A stretch of 64,000 nt of DNA from Aselliscus stoliczkanus (lineage: Eukaryota; Chordata; Mammalia; Chiroptera; Hipposideridae): NCBI GenBank assembly GCA_033961575.1, contig CM066732.1, forward strand, positions 114,516,687 to 114,580,686, written 5' to 3'. The position numbers and the translations under genes were made by a program. Numbering within the stretch: the stretch's first letter is position 1; every line of letters starts with the position of its first letter. Below, one piece after another: positions 34,205 through 47,161 of the stretch. The notes under the pieces are model-generated. The model saw nothing but the letters and a program-made list of their open reading frames with translations, ran no database searches and was not told the DNA's origin.

Positions 34205-34420
34205 GTGAGTCCGGAGCTTTGTGTGGAGCGGGGGGCTGGGGGAGGAGGGAGGCGGCGGGGCTGAGGGCGGCCGGGGGCAGCGGCGCCTGACGGAGGAAGT
34301 GGGGGTTGGGGGCCGGGGCGGAGCGCGGGGAAGGTGTGTATTGGGGGGAGGGGGGTCGTGGCGTGGGTGGGGGAGGGGGCGCCGGGGGGAACGGGGTGAA
34401 GTTCAAAGCGTGGCCGCGGC
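34205..34420 (+). other. G-rich start of ZNF609 intron 1
   Basis: Immediately after the donor the plus (non-template) strand carries many runs of three or more G, for example GGGGGGCTGGGGGAGG at about 34230. This composition favours G-quadruplexes and R-loops behind the promoter. No protein coding is supported here despite open frames in the G-rich sequence. Confidence 0.6.
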
Positions 34421-37400
34421 GGTTCCGGCTGAGGGGAGGGGTGCCCGGGAGCCGATCGGGGTCTGGCCAGGTGGTAGGGGCAGGCCAGAGAGTTTCATAG
34501 GCCCGGGTGGGTGTCTTGAGGGCGCCCCGGACGACGGGGGCCAGTCAGAGTTGGGGGGGCGTCAGAGCGAAGGCTCGGAGCAGGACGCGTGCGTGGCCCA
34601 GGAGGGGGGAGCCAGGTAGCCGGGAGTGTGCAATAAGTACACTGTGGGTGTGTGCTCCCTCCAGCCTTCAGGTCCTATTACTCCTGTCCTTTTCTTCAAG
34701 ATGGAGGGATCCCTGGGCCTGGCCCCTAACTGCTATCCTTGGACCCCCCGGGAGGGCTTGTGACCCTGTCCTGTTTGGAAAGCCCACGCTGCCCTCTTTT
34801 CCCTTTATGTGTAATTACGGTTGGATCATCTCTGGGCTTTGCTCAGATTCTCCTTCCTCCCTCTGGGGTGGAGGAGGAGGAGGAGACACATCTGACCAAT
34901 TAATGTGTGTTTGTGAAACAGGCAGCAGCAAACAGTCATTTCAGCTTCTAGGAATTAGGCTCACACAGGGTGGAGAGATCAGAGCCCTTCAGGGAGAATA
35001 TTTCTGAACAAATCACAGATGATTCAATTCTCTGAGAAACAAGCATCCTATCTAAAATGAGAGTGGGAAAGATAGGGGAGAAAGCCTGTCTGTTTTCAGC
35101 CATGTGTCCAGAGCCCCAGGGGTGGAGGCGAGTCCCCCACGTCCTCCACAGGCCTCTCTTTTCTGTATTAGGCTCTGCTCTGCAGCCTTGAGTTAATTTC
35201 ACCCCTGCTGCTTTGTCTTGGGGGAGGGAGTGCTGGTTTAGGCTGTTGTGAGGAGATGACTGTTCTGCTGCCACACACACAATAGTCGTGTCATTTTATC
35301 GGGAGTGCTACCCCAGGGCTGAGAACTGCTGCTGCAGAGATAAACCGGTCCCTCTCACCCGCCTATTGTGTACACAGTGAAGGTCATAGGTTCAAGTCTT
35401 GTCTGAGAGCTTTGGATATGCTCCATCTCCCAGGGTCCTCAGTGCCATTTTCTTCCTTTTCCAGACTGGGGCTTGCCATTGGAGGAGGCCAGACAGAAAG
35501 GCTCTTCTTTTTGAGTGAGGAACAATGCAGAGCTCATTGGCACACATTTTTTCAGAAGAATAGGGGATGCCAGCCATGTTGTGCCTGCCTCTTTGGCAAG
35601 CCTGTACTAAGTTGTGGAGGAATTATGTCTGGGAGACTCAACCCTCATGTTTATGTCAGACCTCCAAGGGGAGGTTTCTACTCTTGTTTGAGCCATCACA
35701 TTTAATTCTTTTTTAGAGATGACACTCATACAACGATTTCTGTTTATTTGTTTAGGAATACCACTAAAAACCTGTGCAGGGTTAAGATAGGGAGTCAAGG
35801 ACATAGCACCTTTTTAATAGTGACTTCCTGGTCAGTAGTAATTGCACAACAAAAATCTACAGAATTTGCCTCTCTGGTCAAGGGCTATGGAAATAAAACA
35901 ACTTTCCTTTTAATCTTTAATTCTGATGAAAGGAGGCAACTTGCTCATTGTGCAGAAAGTACACATCTGCCTCCTTTATTAGGGAGAAATATGCCAAAGA
36001 GGTGAATATTGTGAAAGAATCATTTGAGGTCTTGAGGGTTATTAATGAGAATAAGCTAGAAGGAACCCTGTCCTTGTATATATCTCATAGAAGTGCCCAA
36101 AGAGTATTAGTTAGATAAAAGATTACTTGGGACAAGAAATGAGGTTTCCATTTAGGACATTAAAAAAAAACTTAAAAGAGATTAGAAATCAAACTTGTGA
36201 GAGGGCAGTTGTACACAATACACTGTGTGCACAATAGCCAACCATTTCCTATAAGGTATTGTTGAATAGGAACTTTTTAGCCTTTGGTTTTGGGTCTTCC
36301 TGGGGTCTTTCTGGAGTTTTTCTTGGGGTGCTGAGAGTCTGGCTATGTTGCCTCCCTCATTCCTTTTTTTCATGAGTGTCTTAAAATGATGGCTTGCCAC
36401 TTAAGTGTTGGACTTCGTTAGGAGGGAACAGGTTGTTCTGACCTTTATATTTCCTGACGACAGAACTGTCTTACGGTCTTACTAGAGATGTTGTCTGTCT
36501 TTAGACTATTTCCAACTTATATATGTGTTATAGATCTCTGAGTGAAGTCTCAGTTGCTTTTGTGCTGTTGGCATTCATTTCTGAATCCTGTCAGGTGACA
36601 GCGAGGGCAGAAGCCACAGATTAAATTTGCCCTGATTAGATTTAGTGGTTTCAGATTTGGACCCTTGCCACTAGGAGTCTTCTGATTATGACCATCTTTC
36701 AGAGAGCACTTTGGATTTTTGCCCCCAGCTTCTTGGTAGAAAGTGTTTCCTTGTGAGAGGTCTAGATAGACAGATTAGTGCTTTTTTGTGTGTGAGGATA
36801 TGGAAGCATAATTTTGGCTCCTGGTAGTAATTACATTGCAATTAGCATATAGCAACTAAATGACTGGAACAGGATAATTTGTTGAGGGGTTTACTGATTG
36901 CTCTGTCAAGTGTAAGTGCCACTCCTTATTTATTTTACTGGGAACACCACTGTCTGGACTCAGCCATGGAGACTGAAGAAGTACAGGAATGATGTGTGGT
37001 CTCCAGAAATTCTTGCTCTGTGCGTTCTCTTTATTTACTGCCAGGTACTGTAGCACCTTCTACTGCCATTTTCTCCTGCTTCAAAGGTAGCTAAGCAGTT
37101 GTTATTTCCCTTGTGGAAAACTGGTCATGGATGGGAATACTGCCAGACAGATGGGGCCACTCAGAGAAGAGCCAGCCTTATGTCGTGTGGCAAGTTTTCT
37201 TTTCAGCAGCTGAATTCTCACTTGTATTTGATTTAAAAAATCAGTTTCCTTTTAAAAAAACACCCCACCATAAACAACAAAATACAAAATCACATAGTGT
37301 ACTAAATATGCCTTCATGATCTCTCTCGTAAAAGTCTGTCTGGCTGTGACAGATAAAATGAGGATGGGTGATGCTGATTGGCAGGTTCTGGGCCCACGAA

Positions 37401-38438
37401 GTGTCAGTGAAGGACTCTTTTCAGTAGGTAACAGGTAATTCACCAAAGCACCTGCCTAGCTGAGCATGTGGAATTGGCAGCAGCTGTGCAGCTGAAGAGG
37501 GATTATTGAGCAGGTGGTTAAAGAATCACATGCCACGGTGACAAGAAAATACTTGGTCTTCCATGGTTTAGGTTCAGTTCATATGTGTGAAATTGCTCTT
37601 TGTTTCACATTTCTTAATGCCTGATACTGGCTTGTTAGTGAGATGATAACGGAATAGAGAAAAGACGTTCTTCTTTCTCTGTGTTTCTTTTAGATTACTG
37701 AGTTGTTATTGCCTTGAACGTGGTCCTAGAAGTTCCTATTGTATTTCTATGAATTCTGGCTTTATACCTTATGAATGGGAAGGAAATAGTGGTAATTCAG
37801 TGTTTCTAGTACTTGTTTATTAGAGGGAAAAGGGAAGGAGAAAATTCTTTGCTTTCAGTGTGGTGAAATAGATTTAGCCCACTGGGAGGATACCCAGCAG
37901 GTTCTATGCAAAGGATGTAATTGACTTTTTTTTGTGTTAGGTCTATCTAACATGCCTCATTCAAGGTATTTGCATGTGTTTTTATTTTATGAATATGGTT
38001 CTGTACATGAAGTTTGCATCTCTTCTGTTGTTTGTTTTATTCCATTTTTAGTTTCTCCCAGCACCTTTATAACTCTTTTCTCTGGCATTGAGATTGACAT
38101 CACTTGTTAGAACCACATCATCACCAGAGGGCCACATTATGTTAAGGAAATACGTCAACTAAACATTTATCTTAAAAACAAGTATAGCATTTTCTATAAC
38201 TTGAAGGAGGACTTTCTATTTTGAGGTTTTCTGCAAATTCCCAGATTTACAGGTTCTCATCTTTATCTTCTGTTCATATGATTTTATTTTTCTTTCACAT
38301 GTTCATGCCACTATAGTAGGCAGTGCTATGGAGCCTAAAATTTATAAACAGGTAACTATTTTTTATTCTCTGACTTTGTTAGTGCCCTCCAGTCATTTTT
38401 TGTATTAAGCTGACAGGCTGTGTGCTGCTTCTATTGAA

Positions 38439-38468
38439 ACGCGCGTGCGCGCACACACACACACGCAC
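38439..38468. repeat. Alternating purine-pyrimidine run (CG and CA)
   Basis: ACGCGCGTGCGCGCACACAC and continuing ACACACGCACA is fully alternating over 30 bp, the sequence type most prone to Z-DNA. Confidence 0.85.
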
Positions 38469-39805
38469 AAATCAAATTCACGGGGTATTAACAGTTGATT
38501 AAAGGGAAATGAGTGATATTAACTGTTTGAGAGTTCAGAAATCCCTTTTTTAAGAGGAATGAAGGCTCTGACCTGTTTGTCAGAGAGAAACAGACAGATT
38601 TAATTAGGTAGGTAGGTGGTGGGTGATAAATGGGTGGGTAGATAGACAGGAACATTTGCAAGAATCGGCTTAAAACTAGTTTGTAACCTAGCTTTAAGTG
38701 GGAGTCTGTTAGTTATTTGTATAGTATTCGTTTATGGGAAAGAATCTAAACTTCTTTATTTGCCTATATGAAGCTATCACAGTTGTTTGTTTTAAACAGT
38801 TCACAAAGCACGATATGCTGTCCTAGCATTCTCAGTAGTTTGCCTCATCGTGCTTTTTCCCATTTCCTATCTCCCATCCTAGTTCTCTGCTCTCAAGACT
38901 TCTCTAGCAGCTTGGAAACACTCTAATTACTGTAGCTATTATAGTCACAACCCAGATCTTCCACCTCCTTCCCACTCACCACTTTCTATCTTCCTTTCCC
39001 CTCCCTTTGCTGTAGCAGCAGGAGTTGAACTGCAGTCTCATGAGCACAGTCAGATCTATGAATGAGCTTTATATCTTGTCAAGGCAGAACTCCAGATCCG
39101 ACAGGGCTGATTTTTCATGGTTCTCTTGCTGTTTGTTCTTGGATCAGAGTCCCAGAAATAAGAGATGGCAAATACCTATTAGGTCATATCTAGCCCATCA
39201 CTCAGGAGCAAACCTACGATCTTTCTCTTGTCTCTGTGAGAATTTTTTTTCCTTCTTTTGTAGGTGAGAGCTGTCTGATGCCAGTCAAGCTCTGAAACTG
39301 CCTTCTTTTTATTGTGCTCTGTGGTCATTAGTGTCTGGACAACTTTCCTCTCTTGGAGCTTGATTCTTATCCTATTTTCAGGATTACTTGCTCCCAGGAA
39401 TATCTCTACCGCTTCATTCTCAGTCCTTTCTTGATTTTTTGGCACCACATTTGTAAGGGTTCCTTTTGTACCATCAATTTTCTCGGCCAGACGTTACCAT
39501 TTTTCAAACCTTTGCCACAAGGGTCATTGTGGATTCTCTTAAGGAAGTACATTTGATGGAAGCACAGGACACACATCTTTGATAGTGGTAATTAATGAAA
39601 TGGCTTAGAAACCATGTCCCAGGTTATGCCCTTAAGAAACCCCTGTACTGTATGAACAAATGCTTCTGCGTTCTGTTGGATTTGGGGTACTTCCTGTTCT
39701 AGCCCTTTGTTCTCTTTATGTGGATGAATTTTATTTTTGTGTGGCTTAGTTATGGTTACGACAGTTTAGTTATTGTCTTGTTTAATAGTGTTATTTTTAT
39801 GTTTT

Positions 39806-39990
39806 CTTTGCTAATACAGCTTTTCAAAGCTGAGGAAAGAAAGCATAGAATCGGGAGTCAAAACACCCAGATTCTCCTCACTGTTACACCTCTAACTAGC
39901 TGTGTGACCTTGTTCTAGTGACTCCTCTGTTTTCACTTTTCCTTAGGCACATTAGGCAGGATCATCTCTAAGGTTCCATTTAACTATAGA
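39806..39990 (+). mobile_element. MIR
   Basis: GAATCGGGAGTCAAAACACC, CTAACTAGCTGTGTGACCTTG and the following pyrimidine-rich part fit the MIR core. Confidence 0.65.
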
Positions 39991-40773
39991 ATTTTATGGT
40001 ATCAAGATTGCGATGAGAGCAGGTTTTCCACTGACTGGAAAGTGACAGAAGTGAGCATTTTTTTATTACTGTGTTAAAAATATAGTCTGTATTCAGAAGG
40101 GCTAATGAGTGCAGCCTTAGTTGCCTGAGGCTTCAGTCTCCTCTTTTGATGTGTTTTTAAAGTTTGTGCTGTGCTTTTTTTTCTAGACCATCTTCTTTTA
40201 GAGGGTCTTAGACCCACATCGTCCAGGTTCACCAGCTTGTCAAATCCATCTTTTTTCTAGTCCGTTCAAGCCATAAGAATGAGAATCAGAAAGCTGCAGA
40301 AAAAGAACCTCAGCTTGTGAGAAGGAAATCATATCTGGAAGGATTTGCCAGATAGCAATAAGCAATTTTGTGCATTCAGTCAGGGATCTAAGATCTTAAA
40401 TTTCTTATAACTGAACTCTTTGAGCCAAATGAGACTGACTGGGGAGATGGATTGGGCATTTTTCCATTTTTGACCAGTCAGTAGAAAACCTGCTTTGAAT
40501 TAACTTCTTGGGATTAAATATGAGTCTCTCATTGTGTTGTATTTGGAAAATAAAATTCTGTTATTTTTAATGCTGAAAATGCCAAATTGGTGACATTTGG
40601 TGAAGTATGACTAACAAGGGGATCTCTGAAATACCCAGTAAAAGGGACTAAGGGATTAAAAGCTGGTGAGTGACCGTAGGAACTTTGACGTTGACAGTAA
40701 TGTTAGGAAATCTTTGCTTTTAAGCAGTTTAAAGGAATAAGATTACATGATCAAGTTAATTCCCCACATTAGG

Positions 40774-40941
40774 TTTTTTGTTTGTTTGTTTTTTTGTGTT
40801 TTTTTTTTTAGCTGAGCCATCCTGCCACCTGTTGGCGGCTCAGCGGCAGCTCAGCTCGGGCTGGGCATCGAACTGCTGTTGCTCAGAGCTCAGTTCACGC
40901 TCTTAAGCGAGCTCTTAACCAACTGAGCCACTCGGCCGGCC
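40774..40941 (-). mobile_element. SINE, truncated variant
   Basis: T-rich start, GCTGAGCCATCCTGCCACCT, and end CACTCGGCCGGCCC. Same variant as 275-410. It is the first SINE after an 8.1 kb SINE-free stretch. Confidence 0.9.
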
Positions 40942-42224
40942 CACAAGTTAGGATTTTTATGAACATATCCCATTTACATTTTGGATTTGAGTCTTCCAAT
41001 AGCAGCTATTCATTGAATATGAAGAAGAGGATGACAGTCTTTTATACCCTTTTTGTTTGTTTGTTGATATAGCACAGTCACATGTTTAATCTACCTTTGA
41101 ACATTGGAAGAAGCATCCACTGTTTTTAAATTTGTACTTAAAACATCCATCAGTCTGTAATAGAAAAATTTGGTGAGTGGAACTATTGTTTGTTTTGGAC
41201 TCAAAAAAAGTCCTAGGAGTACTTTGCTTTATTCTCAACCATCTATAGCACATTACTAATTTTCAGGTAATCTAAAGGTTACTTTGGGAAGTACTCCACT
41301 TGGATGTGAGATTTTAGAAAGATTTATATTAGATATGTAAGTAGTTTTTATAGATGGTTTTTTTTGTTGTTGTTGTTGTTTTTTAAGGTGGCAAGTGAAG
41401 CATATGATATTGAATTGGAAAGTGGCCAGAGTAGGTGCCATTCAACCCTTGGAAATCAAACCACACCATGAATGAAATCCAGATCCTGGCAGTTAGGCCA
41501 CATTGCAGGCTAGTACTGCACTGCATACTGGTACCACATTGAATGCTGGTACCTGTAGTTTCTCAGGCTGTACAGTATTTGTAGAGGAAGGCAGCAGGGT
41601 CTGCCCTATTTTGTTGGGAGTACAGCCTGCAGGCTTGGGGTTTGTTATAAGTGATGTTCCTAGGCGAAGCACTTTGGGTTTGGTTGGGATGAACTTTCAT
41701 TCATGTGAACAGAAGTGTGTGTTCAAAAATGTAGCTTAGAAACTTCAGTTACAAATTCTGAGGTTTGGTGTGAAGCCCAGCATTTATCTTTGTTTTGGAG
41801 CTGATGCTTCTAGAACAGAGTCTTAAAGAATGGTATCAGAAATGGAATTATAGGAAGAGATATTGGGATTGTAGAGCTGATGGGGTATATGAATCTGAAA
41901 GGTATACAGGGAAGGGGGAAATTTTTTTCTACCTGACATCAGCTTTTGAGTGTACCTCCAGTCCATCATTTCGGAAACCTGCCTACCTTTTGCTCCCCTA
42001 AGCATTATAGTTCTTTCAGTTGCTGTGGCACTAAACTTTGAACTCATTTGGTTCTTCTTTTTTCTTTCTCGCCACCTTATCTAATCATTCTTTGAATTAT
42101 TCTGAGTACCTTGCCATTTGACTCACCTAGTTCAGACCTTCATCTATGTAGTACTGCAATAACCTCATGGTTATTGCCTTTTTCTCTATTCCGTACTACA
42201 GACTGCTGCAGTATTGTTATAATT

Positions 42225-42350
42225 TTTATTTATTCATTTAGCTAACATTTATTGAGCACTTATGTGCCAGGCTAGACATGGTACCTATCCTTTCAGGACT
42301 TAAAAATCTAGTTGGGGAGACCAACAATCAAGTACTGAATGTGCAGTGAT
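42225..42350 (-). mobile_element. L2-type 3' end, reverse
   Basis: ATTTAGCTAACATTTATTGA then GCACTTATGTGCCAGGCTAG is a reversed L2 3' end. Confidence 0.5.
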
Positions 42351-42434
42351 GGACTCAGTGCTCTGCAAGGAAAGAATTTGGTTGTAAAAGAGTAGGTAAC
42401 AAGGAACTCCACCTCCTTCCTGAAGCCTTTCTTT

Positions 42435-42847
42435 TTATTTTCCTTTTTTTAAAAGATTTTATTGAGAAATTGCGGGAGGGGAACAGGCAAGTTGCTGTCC
42501 TTTTGTTCTTCAGTCTAATTGTGGAGGACATCGCTTCACTGGCCCATGTTGGTATCATCATTGCGCTCTTCCCAGGTGAGGCAGTCACTTGCCAGCCATT
42601 GGACGGCTGCTGATGGCAGCTCACGAAAGCTTACACCAGCTGCTGGCCAGCCCCACTGCAGCCTACACGGTCGCTGGCGATTGATGGCAGCCCAGCTCCA
42701 GGTCCAGCTGTTGTTCACCATCTTAGCTGTAGAGGGCTCAGTGTCACTGGCTCTCATATGTGGGATCCGAACCGGGGCCCTGCTGCTCAGAGCTGGCGTC
42801 CCAAGCCAACTCCTAACCAACGCACCACTTGGCCGGCCCCGAACCCC
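42435..42847 (-). mobile_element. Long SINE, mid-length variant
   Basis: AAAGATTTTATTGAGAAATT start, CACTTGGCCGGCCC end; duplication GAAGCCTTTCTTT at 42422 and 42848. It splits the L2 that continues at 42885. Confidence 0.93.
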
Positions 42848-42884
42848 GAAGCCTTTCTTTATCCTCTTCTTTCCATGGACCTAT

Positions 42885-43125
42885 TTCTAGGATTGATTTC
42901 ATCTTCCTCTGAATCTCTTTTAACTTTGCTAGGAACTCTGTTATATAGCACTTTATCACACGTTGTCTTTAATTATAATTAAGTAACTATAATTATTTGT
43001 GAATATATTTTTTCTTCCCTTATTCTAAACTCTATAAGATACCTATGTCTCTTCCCTTGGCTTCTAGCCCAGTGCTTTGAATATAACTTTGTTTAATTAA
43101 TGTTTGCTGAATTGAATTGGATTTT
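42885..43125 (+). mobile_element. L2 3' fragment
   Basis: TATAGCACTTTATCACACGT, TCTAAACTCTATAAGATACC, TAGCCCAGTGCTTTGAATAT and TGTTTGCTGAATTGAATTG follow the order of the L2 3' end. Confidence 0.65.
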
Positions 43126-43496
43126 AATTTTTGAAAATATAAACTTCTTGTGATTTTTTTTTTCCCAGGCCTCCTTTTATGTTAAGGTCACTTCCTTTTT
43201 ACACATTTTTATCACAAACTGAATAACGTAGGAACACGGCAGACAATGAAAGCCTTCAGAAATCCTTCAGACTCAAGGATAAGCATTTGTTGTCTTCGCT
43301 GTGCATCAGTACTGTGGTGCCATATATCCCAGCTGATGGAAGATGTGGAGGCGGATGGGGTGGTGGTACATGGCTGGTAGAAGCAGTGTAGGTCAGGCAC
43401 GGGAACCAGACTGGCTCTATTAGAGGAATAGAGGCATTGTTGGGCCCTCTGGGTGTTGTTGACCTCTGGGAGGTCTTGTTAGTTTTTCTTGTTTAC

Positions 43497-43720
43497 TTCT
43501 TTTATTCCATAAATATTTATTGGATTTCTACTATGCGTGTGTAAGTTCTTGTTCTAGCTGCTAAAAAGTAGACAAAAAAATCCCACCCTTGTGGATCTTC
43601 TCTTTTAACAGAAGGAAACAGAAATAAGCATAATAAATGATTATACGTGTATAGTATTTAAAGAGGAATACTTTATGTGGGGAAAATATAGCGCAGCAGA
43701 GGGGGTTAGGAGTGTGGAGG
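43497..43720 (-). mobile_element. Ancient L2-like repeat, reverse
   Basis: TTCCATAAATATTTATTGGA start, then CCCACCCTTGTGGATCTTCT and a decayed remainder. Confidence 0.45.
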
Positions 43721-43802
43721 AGGGGTAGGTAGGGGAGGTCGGAGGATTGCAGATTTAAATAAGATGCTCAGAGTAGGCATCATTGAGAAGCGTGGTGCTG
43801 CT

Positions 43803-43836
43803 GTGTTCCTGGGTTGTGCGTGTTCCTGGGTTGTGC
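43803..43836 (+). repeat. Tandem duplication, 17 bp x 2
   Basis: GTGTTCCTGGGTTGTGC is present twice in a row. Confidence 0.95.
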
Positions 43837-45982
43837 ACGTCCCTGAGGTTGCTGGCTGCTCTTCCGCCCAGCAGAGAGAAAGAGGCAGTGTCTGCAATTG
43901 TTCCAGAGTCCAGCTGACGTTAAGGGGAAAACAGCTATTCGTTATGTTTTCTCCTGGGTGCTCCTCTGGCTGGCATTCCTGAAAGTTAATCATGGTGAAA
44001 ATTGCAGTGAGTCGTGTCTGCAAGACACTAGGGGTGGAACTGGAGGCCTTGTAGCCGGTTCCCCAGGGGTGGGATTTACTCTTCTCTTGACTGGGCCTTG
44101 GGTGCCTACAGTAATGGGTTAGTTAGGCCTCTGGGTTTTCCCCCTCCTCAACTGGAAAAGCGCAAAATTGTCATCTTCCTTCCCTCTTTCTGGTGAGGCC
44201 TCAGCAACTGGATTTGGGGTAGCTCTTTAAAAATAAGCTTTCAAGGGGTGTGCACTCTACTCCCAGCCGAAAAATTGAATTTTCCGGTTTGTGGTATTTT
44301 TTACTTCCTCTCAGCACTTTGCTAGCTGTGCTCTGGAAGTCTCAGTACCTAATTCATTAGCCAGAGGATGAAGAGTTATCTTATGATACCTGGATGCTTT
44401 CTTGTCTGACTTGTGTATTGTAAATTTTCTTGTAATTTCCTTGCTTGCCCTTTACGCACCCTTTTACTTCTCCATTATTTTTCCTGTTACCTCTTTCTGT
44501 TTTTTCTTACATGAAGTTGATATAGGAAGCAGAAATCCCTTAGGCCAGACTGCAGTTCTGGTAATAGGCTGCAAGCTAAAACATCCACCTAATATACAAG
44601 AGATAGACTGTCTTATTTCTGTCTTGGGTTATGTAGAATGCAACTCGTGGTCATCAAGTCCTCAGCCTTTTAACACTGTATGTATTTGACAGATCTGAGG
44701 TGCAGGGTACCTGTCCGTGCTATTTTTATTAATATCATCAGCTCTTGCAGTTGCAGTGCACAAGGAAACCTACCTGTCATTCTGTAAAAATGTTCTTTTT
44801 GCTATATAATTTTAGAATGAGTGTTCTTAATGAACTCAGGTCCATGCTGAGAAAAATCTGTCACCTTTAGGCAGTTATTGTTCTAATGTTAGGTGGAGCT
44901 TCGAGGCAGATGTCATGTGGCTTTTTTCTAGATTTGCTGTATATATCAAACTTGAAGTCATACATTCTCACTACATATGCTTAAGTGGTACAATGACATA
45001 TTACTGATATTGTGTATTGAACAGCCAGCAGCTGTTAATTCAAGTGTATGTTGTTTTTTTCTTTAGTGGTTGAAAGGATCTCATTTTAACCAAGTTGTAT
45101 TGCTTTATTAGTAAAAACTGCTTTAACACAGATAGCTTAGTTTGCTAGTGAAAACTGTCTTTTTAGTAGTAATGTTTCTGTGGTTTGTATTAGTTGGCCC
45201 TTCCAGTCCTAGCGGAGCTAGAATCCCTGGCAGTATGGATTGCAGATGAGCCCCATAACACTGCCTGACAGAGAGGAAAGCGCAGGGCAGTGTCTGGCAG
45301 TGTTCTTTTTCTAATGGAGCCTTTCTATAAGAGAGAAATTCAGTTTTAACAAGATCACATTGGGGTGTGTGACAATGGCAAAGTGACATTCTTCCAATAA
45401 CAAATCTATGTTTTTACCTGAGTACGTGATCTGAAGCACTATGTTTATTTAAAAGTGTTACCGATGTAAACATGATTAGTGCCATTTCTGCCCTCATTAT
45501 ATAATTTTTTCCCCTCTTTTGGTTGGCAGAATAATGGTATAATGATTTAATTCACATCTTAGATACTTGATGGAAGGAAACTAATCATTGAAATGAGGTG
45601 TGCTAGGCTGAATACTTCATAGGAATGATAGAGGCAGCAAGGGATTGCATTTTTACAACGGTTGAAATCTTTGCTTAAATAAAAATGTCACATACCTAAC
45701 CAAAATAATGTGACTGAGTTGAATGCTAGAGATTGGAGAAGCTGCAAAATAATAGGTCAGATAATAATAATTGGGAGTTTATTTATTTATGCACAGATTG
45801 GTTAAATACTTCAGTGAGAACAAATGTGAAGAAGTGGTTCTGAGTAAGACAAACTACTAGGTACAGTTGGCAGTTTGAGAACTTAAAAAGCAAAGAAAGA
45901 AGCTGGATTTTTACTTTGAGGGACAAACAAGAATTGAGAAAGGTTTCAGTAGGTCAACACTATATAATAGTAATCATATCTT

Positions 45983-46090
45983 TTTTTTTTTTTTTTTGAG
46001 GGCAGTGTCACTGGCCTCACATGTGGGACCCGAACTGGGGCCGCTGGCTTCCCAAGCCAGGGCTCAACCACTGCGCCACTCGGCCGGCCC
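45983..46090 (-). mobile_element. Short SINE
   Basis: Poly(T), GAGGGCAGTGTCACTGGCCT, end CACTCGGCCGGCCC; exact 14-bp duplication AGTAATCATATCTT at 45969 and 46091. Confidence 0.96.
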
Positions 46091-46703
46091 AGTAATCATA
46101 TCTTGATTAAGCTCAGCTTCTTCAGGGAGAGGAATAACAAAAGTCTATCATATGGAGATTTAATTTTAAGAAATCAAGCTGTGATCAAGTGTGTAGGAAA
46201 AGTAGAAAGATGTAAAAAAGGTAAATAACCCACTGGAAGTTGAAAGACTTAAAAACTATCATATTAGTAGTCCAGTTAAAAGACAGCAAGGGATCAAAAG
46301 GAGCATACAATACAGATGATTATTTGCCATAGTCTTAGAGGCTGTGGAGAGGAGAAAGCCACCTTTGAAAAAAAATTAGAAACATTTGCAAGCAAGGCCA
46401 CAAGCCCACAAAGTGATGATGGTTGAGTGTCACCTAGAAATGAGGTGGAAAAAAAAAAAAGATGAATTTGATAAGCCTCTTTGCACAGCAGGTGGTAAAA
46501 GTTTTCTATTTGTTTTTGTTTTTTTAGGAAGACGTGTTAAAAATAGAAAGGGAGCTAGAAACTTGGTGAGACTACTTGATCATGGTATTGAAAGCTGCAT
46601 TCAGGGATGAAAATATTAGAGAATTTCCACTTCTGTTTTTCCCCCTTGCGAGCAGACTAAAACTTCCAGGTCAAATGATGATAGATGCTTAGTGTTGGTT
46701 TTT

Positions 46704-47161
46704 GTTTTTTTTTAAACATTTTTTTTTTTTAATTTAATTGGAGGAGAGGAACAGCGCTGGGGAATTGGGGAAGGGGAACAGACAAGTTGCTGTCTTTTTG
46801 TTCTTCAGTCTAGTTGCGGAGGATGTTGCTTCACTGGCCCATGTTGGTATCGTCATTGCGCTCTTCCCAGATGAGGCAGATCGGTCACCGGCCTTTGGAT
46901 GGCCGCTCACTGCAGCTATTGGCATCTCACACTGGCTACCAGCCACTCACGCTGGCTGCCGGCCACTCACTGTAGCCTGTGGCAGCCCACTGCAGCAGGG
47001 GCTGCAGCCTACACCATCGCCAGGGCTCACACAGCCCAGCTCCAGGTGGAGCTGTTGTTAGCTGCAGAGGGCAGTGTCACTCGCCCTCATATGTGGGATC
47101 TGAACTGGGGCCGCTGGCATCCCAAAACCAGCTCTTAACCATTGCGCTACTTGGCCAGCCC
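46704..47161 (-). mobile_element. Long SINE
   Basis: Reversed 3' end degraded (AATTTAATTGGAGGAGAGGA), head end CTACTTGGCCAGCCC; duplication AGTGTTGGTTTTT / AGTGTTGGGTTTTT at 46691 and 47162. Confidence 0.92.

Larger units (their letters stand above)
33740..34620. promoter_or_regulatory. ZNF609: CpG island promoter of ZNF609
   Basis: Base composition changes abruptly to very high G+C with frequent CpG, in contrast to the AT-rich surroundings. It holds GC boxes (GGGCGGGGCGG near 34036), a GGC triplet run at 33971-33997, an ATGGCGGC motif resembling a YY1 site at 34117, and a splice donor GTGAGT at 34205. There is no obvious TATA box, so dispersed initiation is likely. It lies about 5.7 kb downstream of the TRIP4 stop and upstream of ZNF609 exon 2, the arrangement expected from the human locus. 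Confidence 0.85.

Noticed and set aside
33625..34619. Overlapping open frames of 94-170 codons on both strands over the CpG island
   Set aside because: Stop codons are rare in G+C-rich sequence. The products are Ala, Gly, Pro and Arg runs without a domain, and frames on both strands are equally long.
40791..40941. tRNA-like text AACTGAGCCACTCGG read as a tRNA gene
   Set aside because: Belongs to the reversed SINE head and lacks a full tRNA structure.
43706..44122. Overlapping frames of 72-105 codons on both strands
   Set aside because: They partly come from the 17-bp tandem repeat; no domain is recognised.
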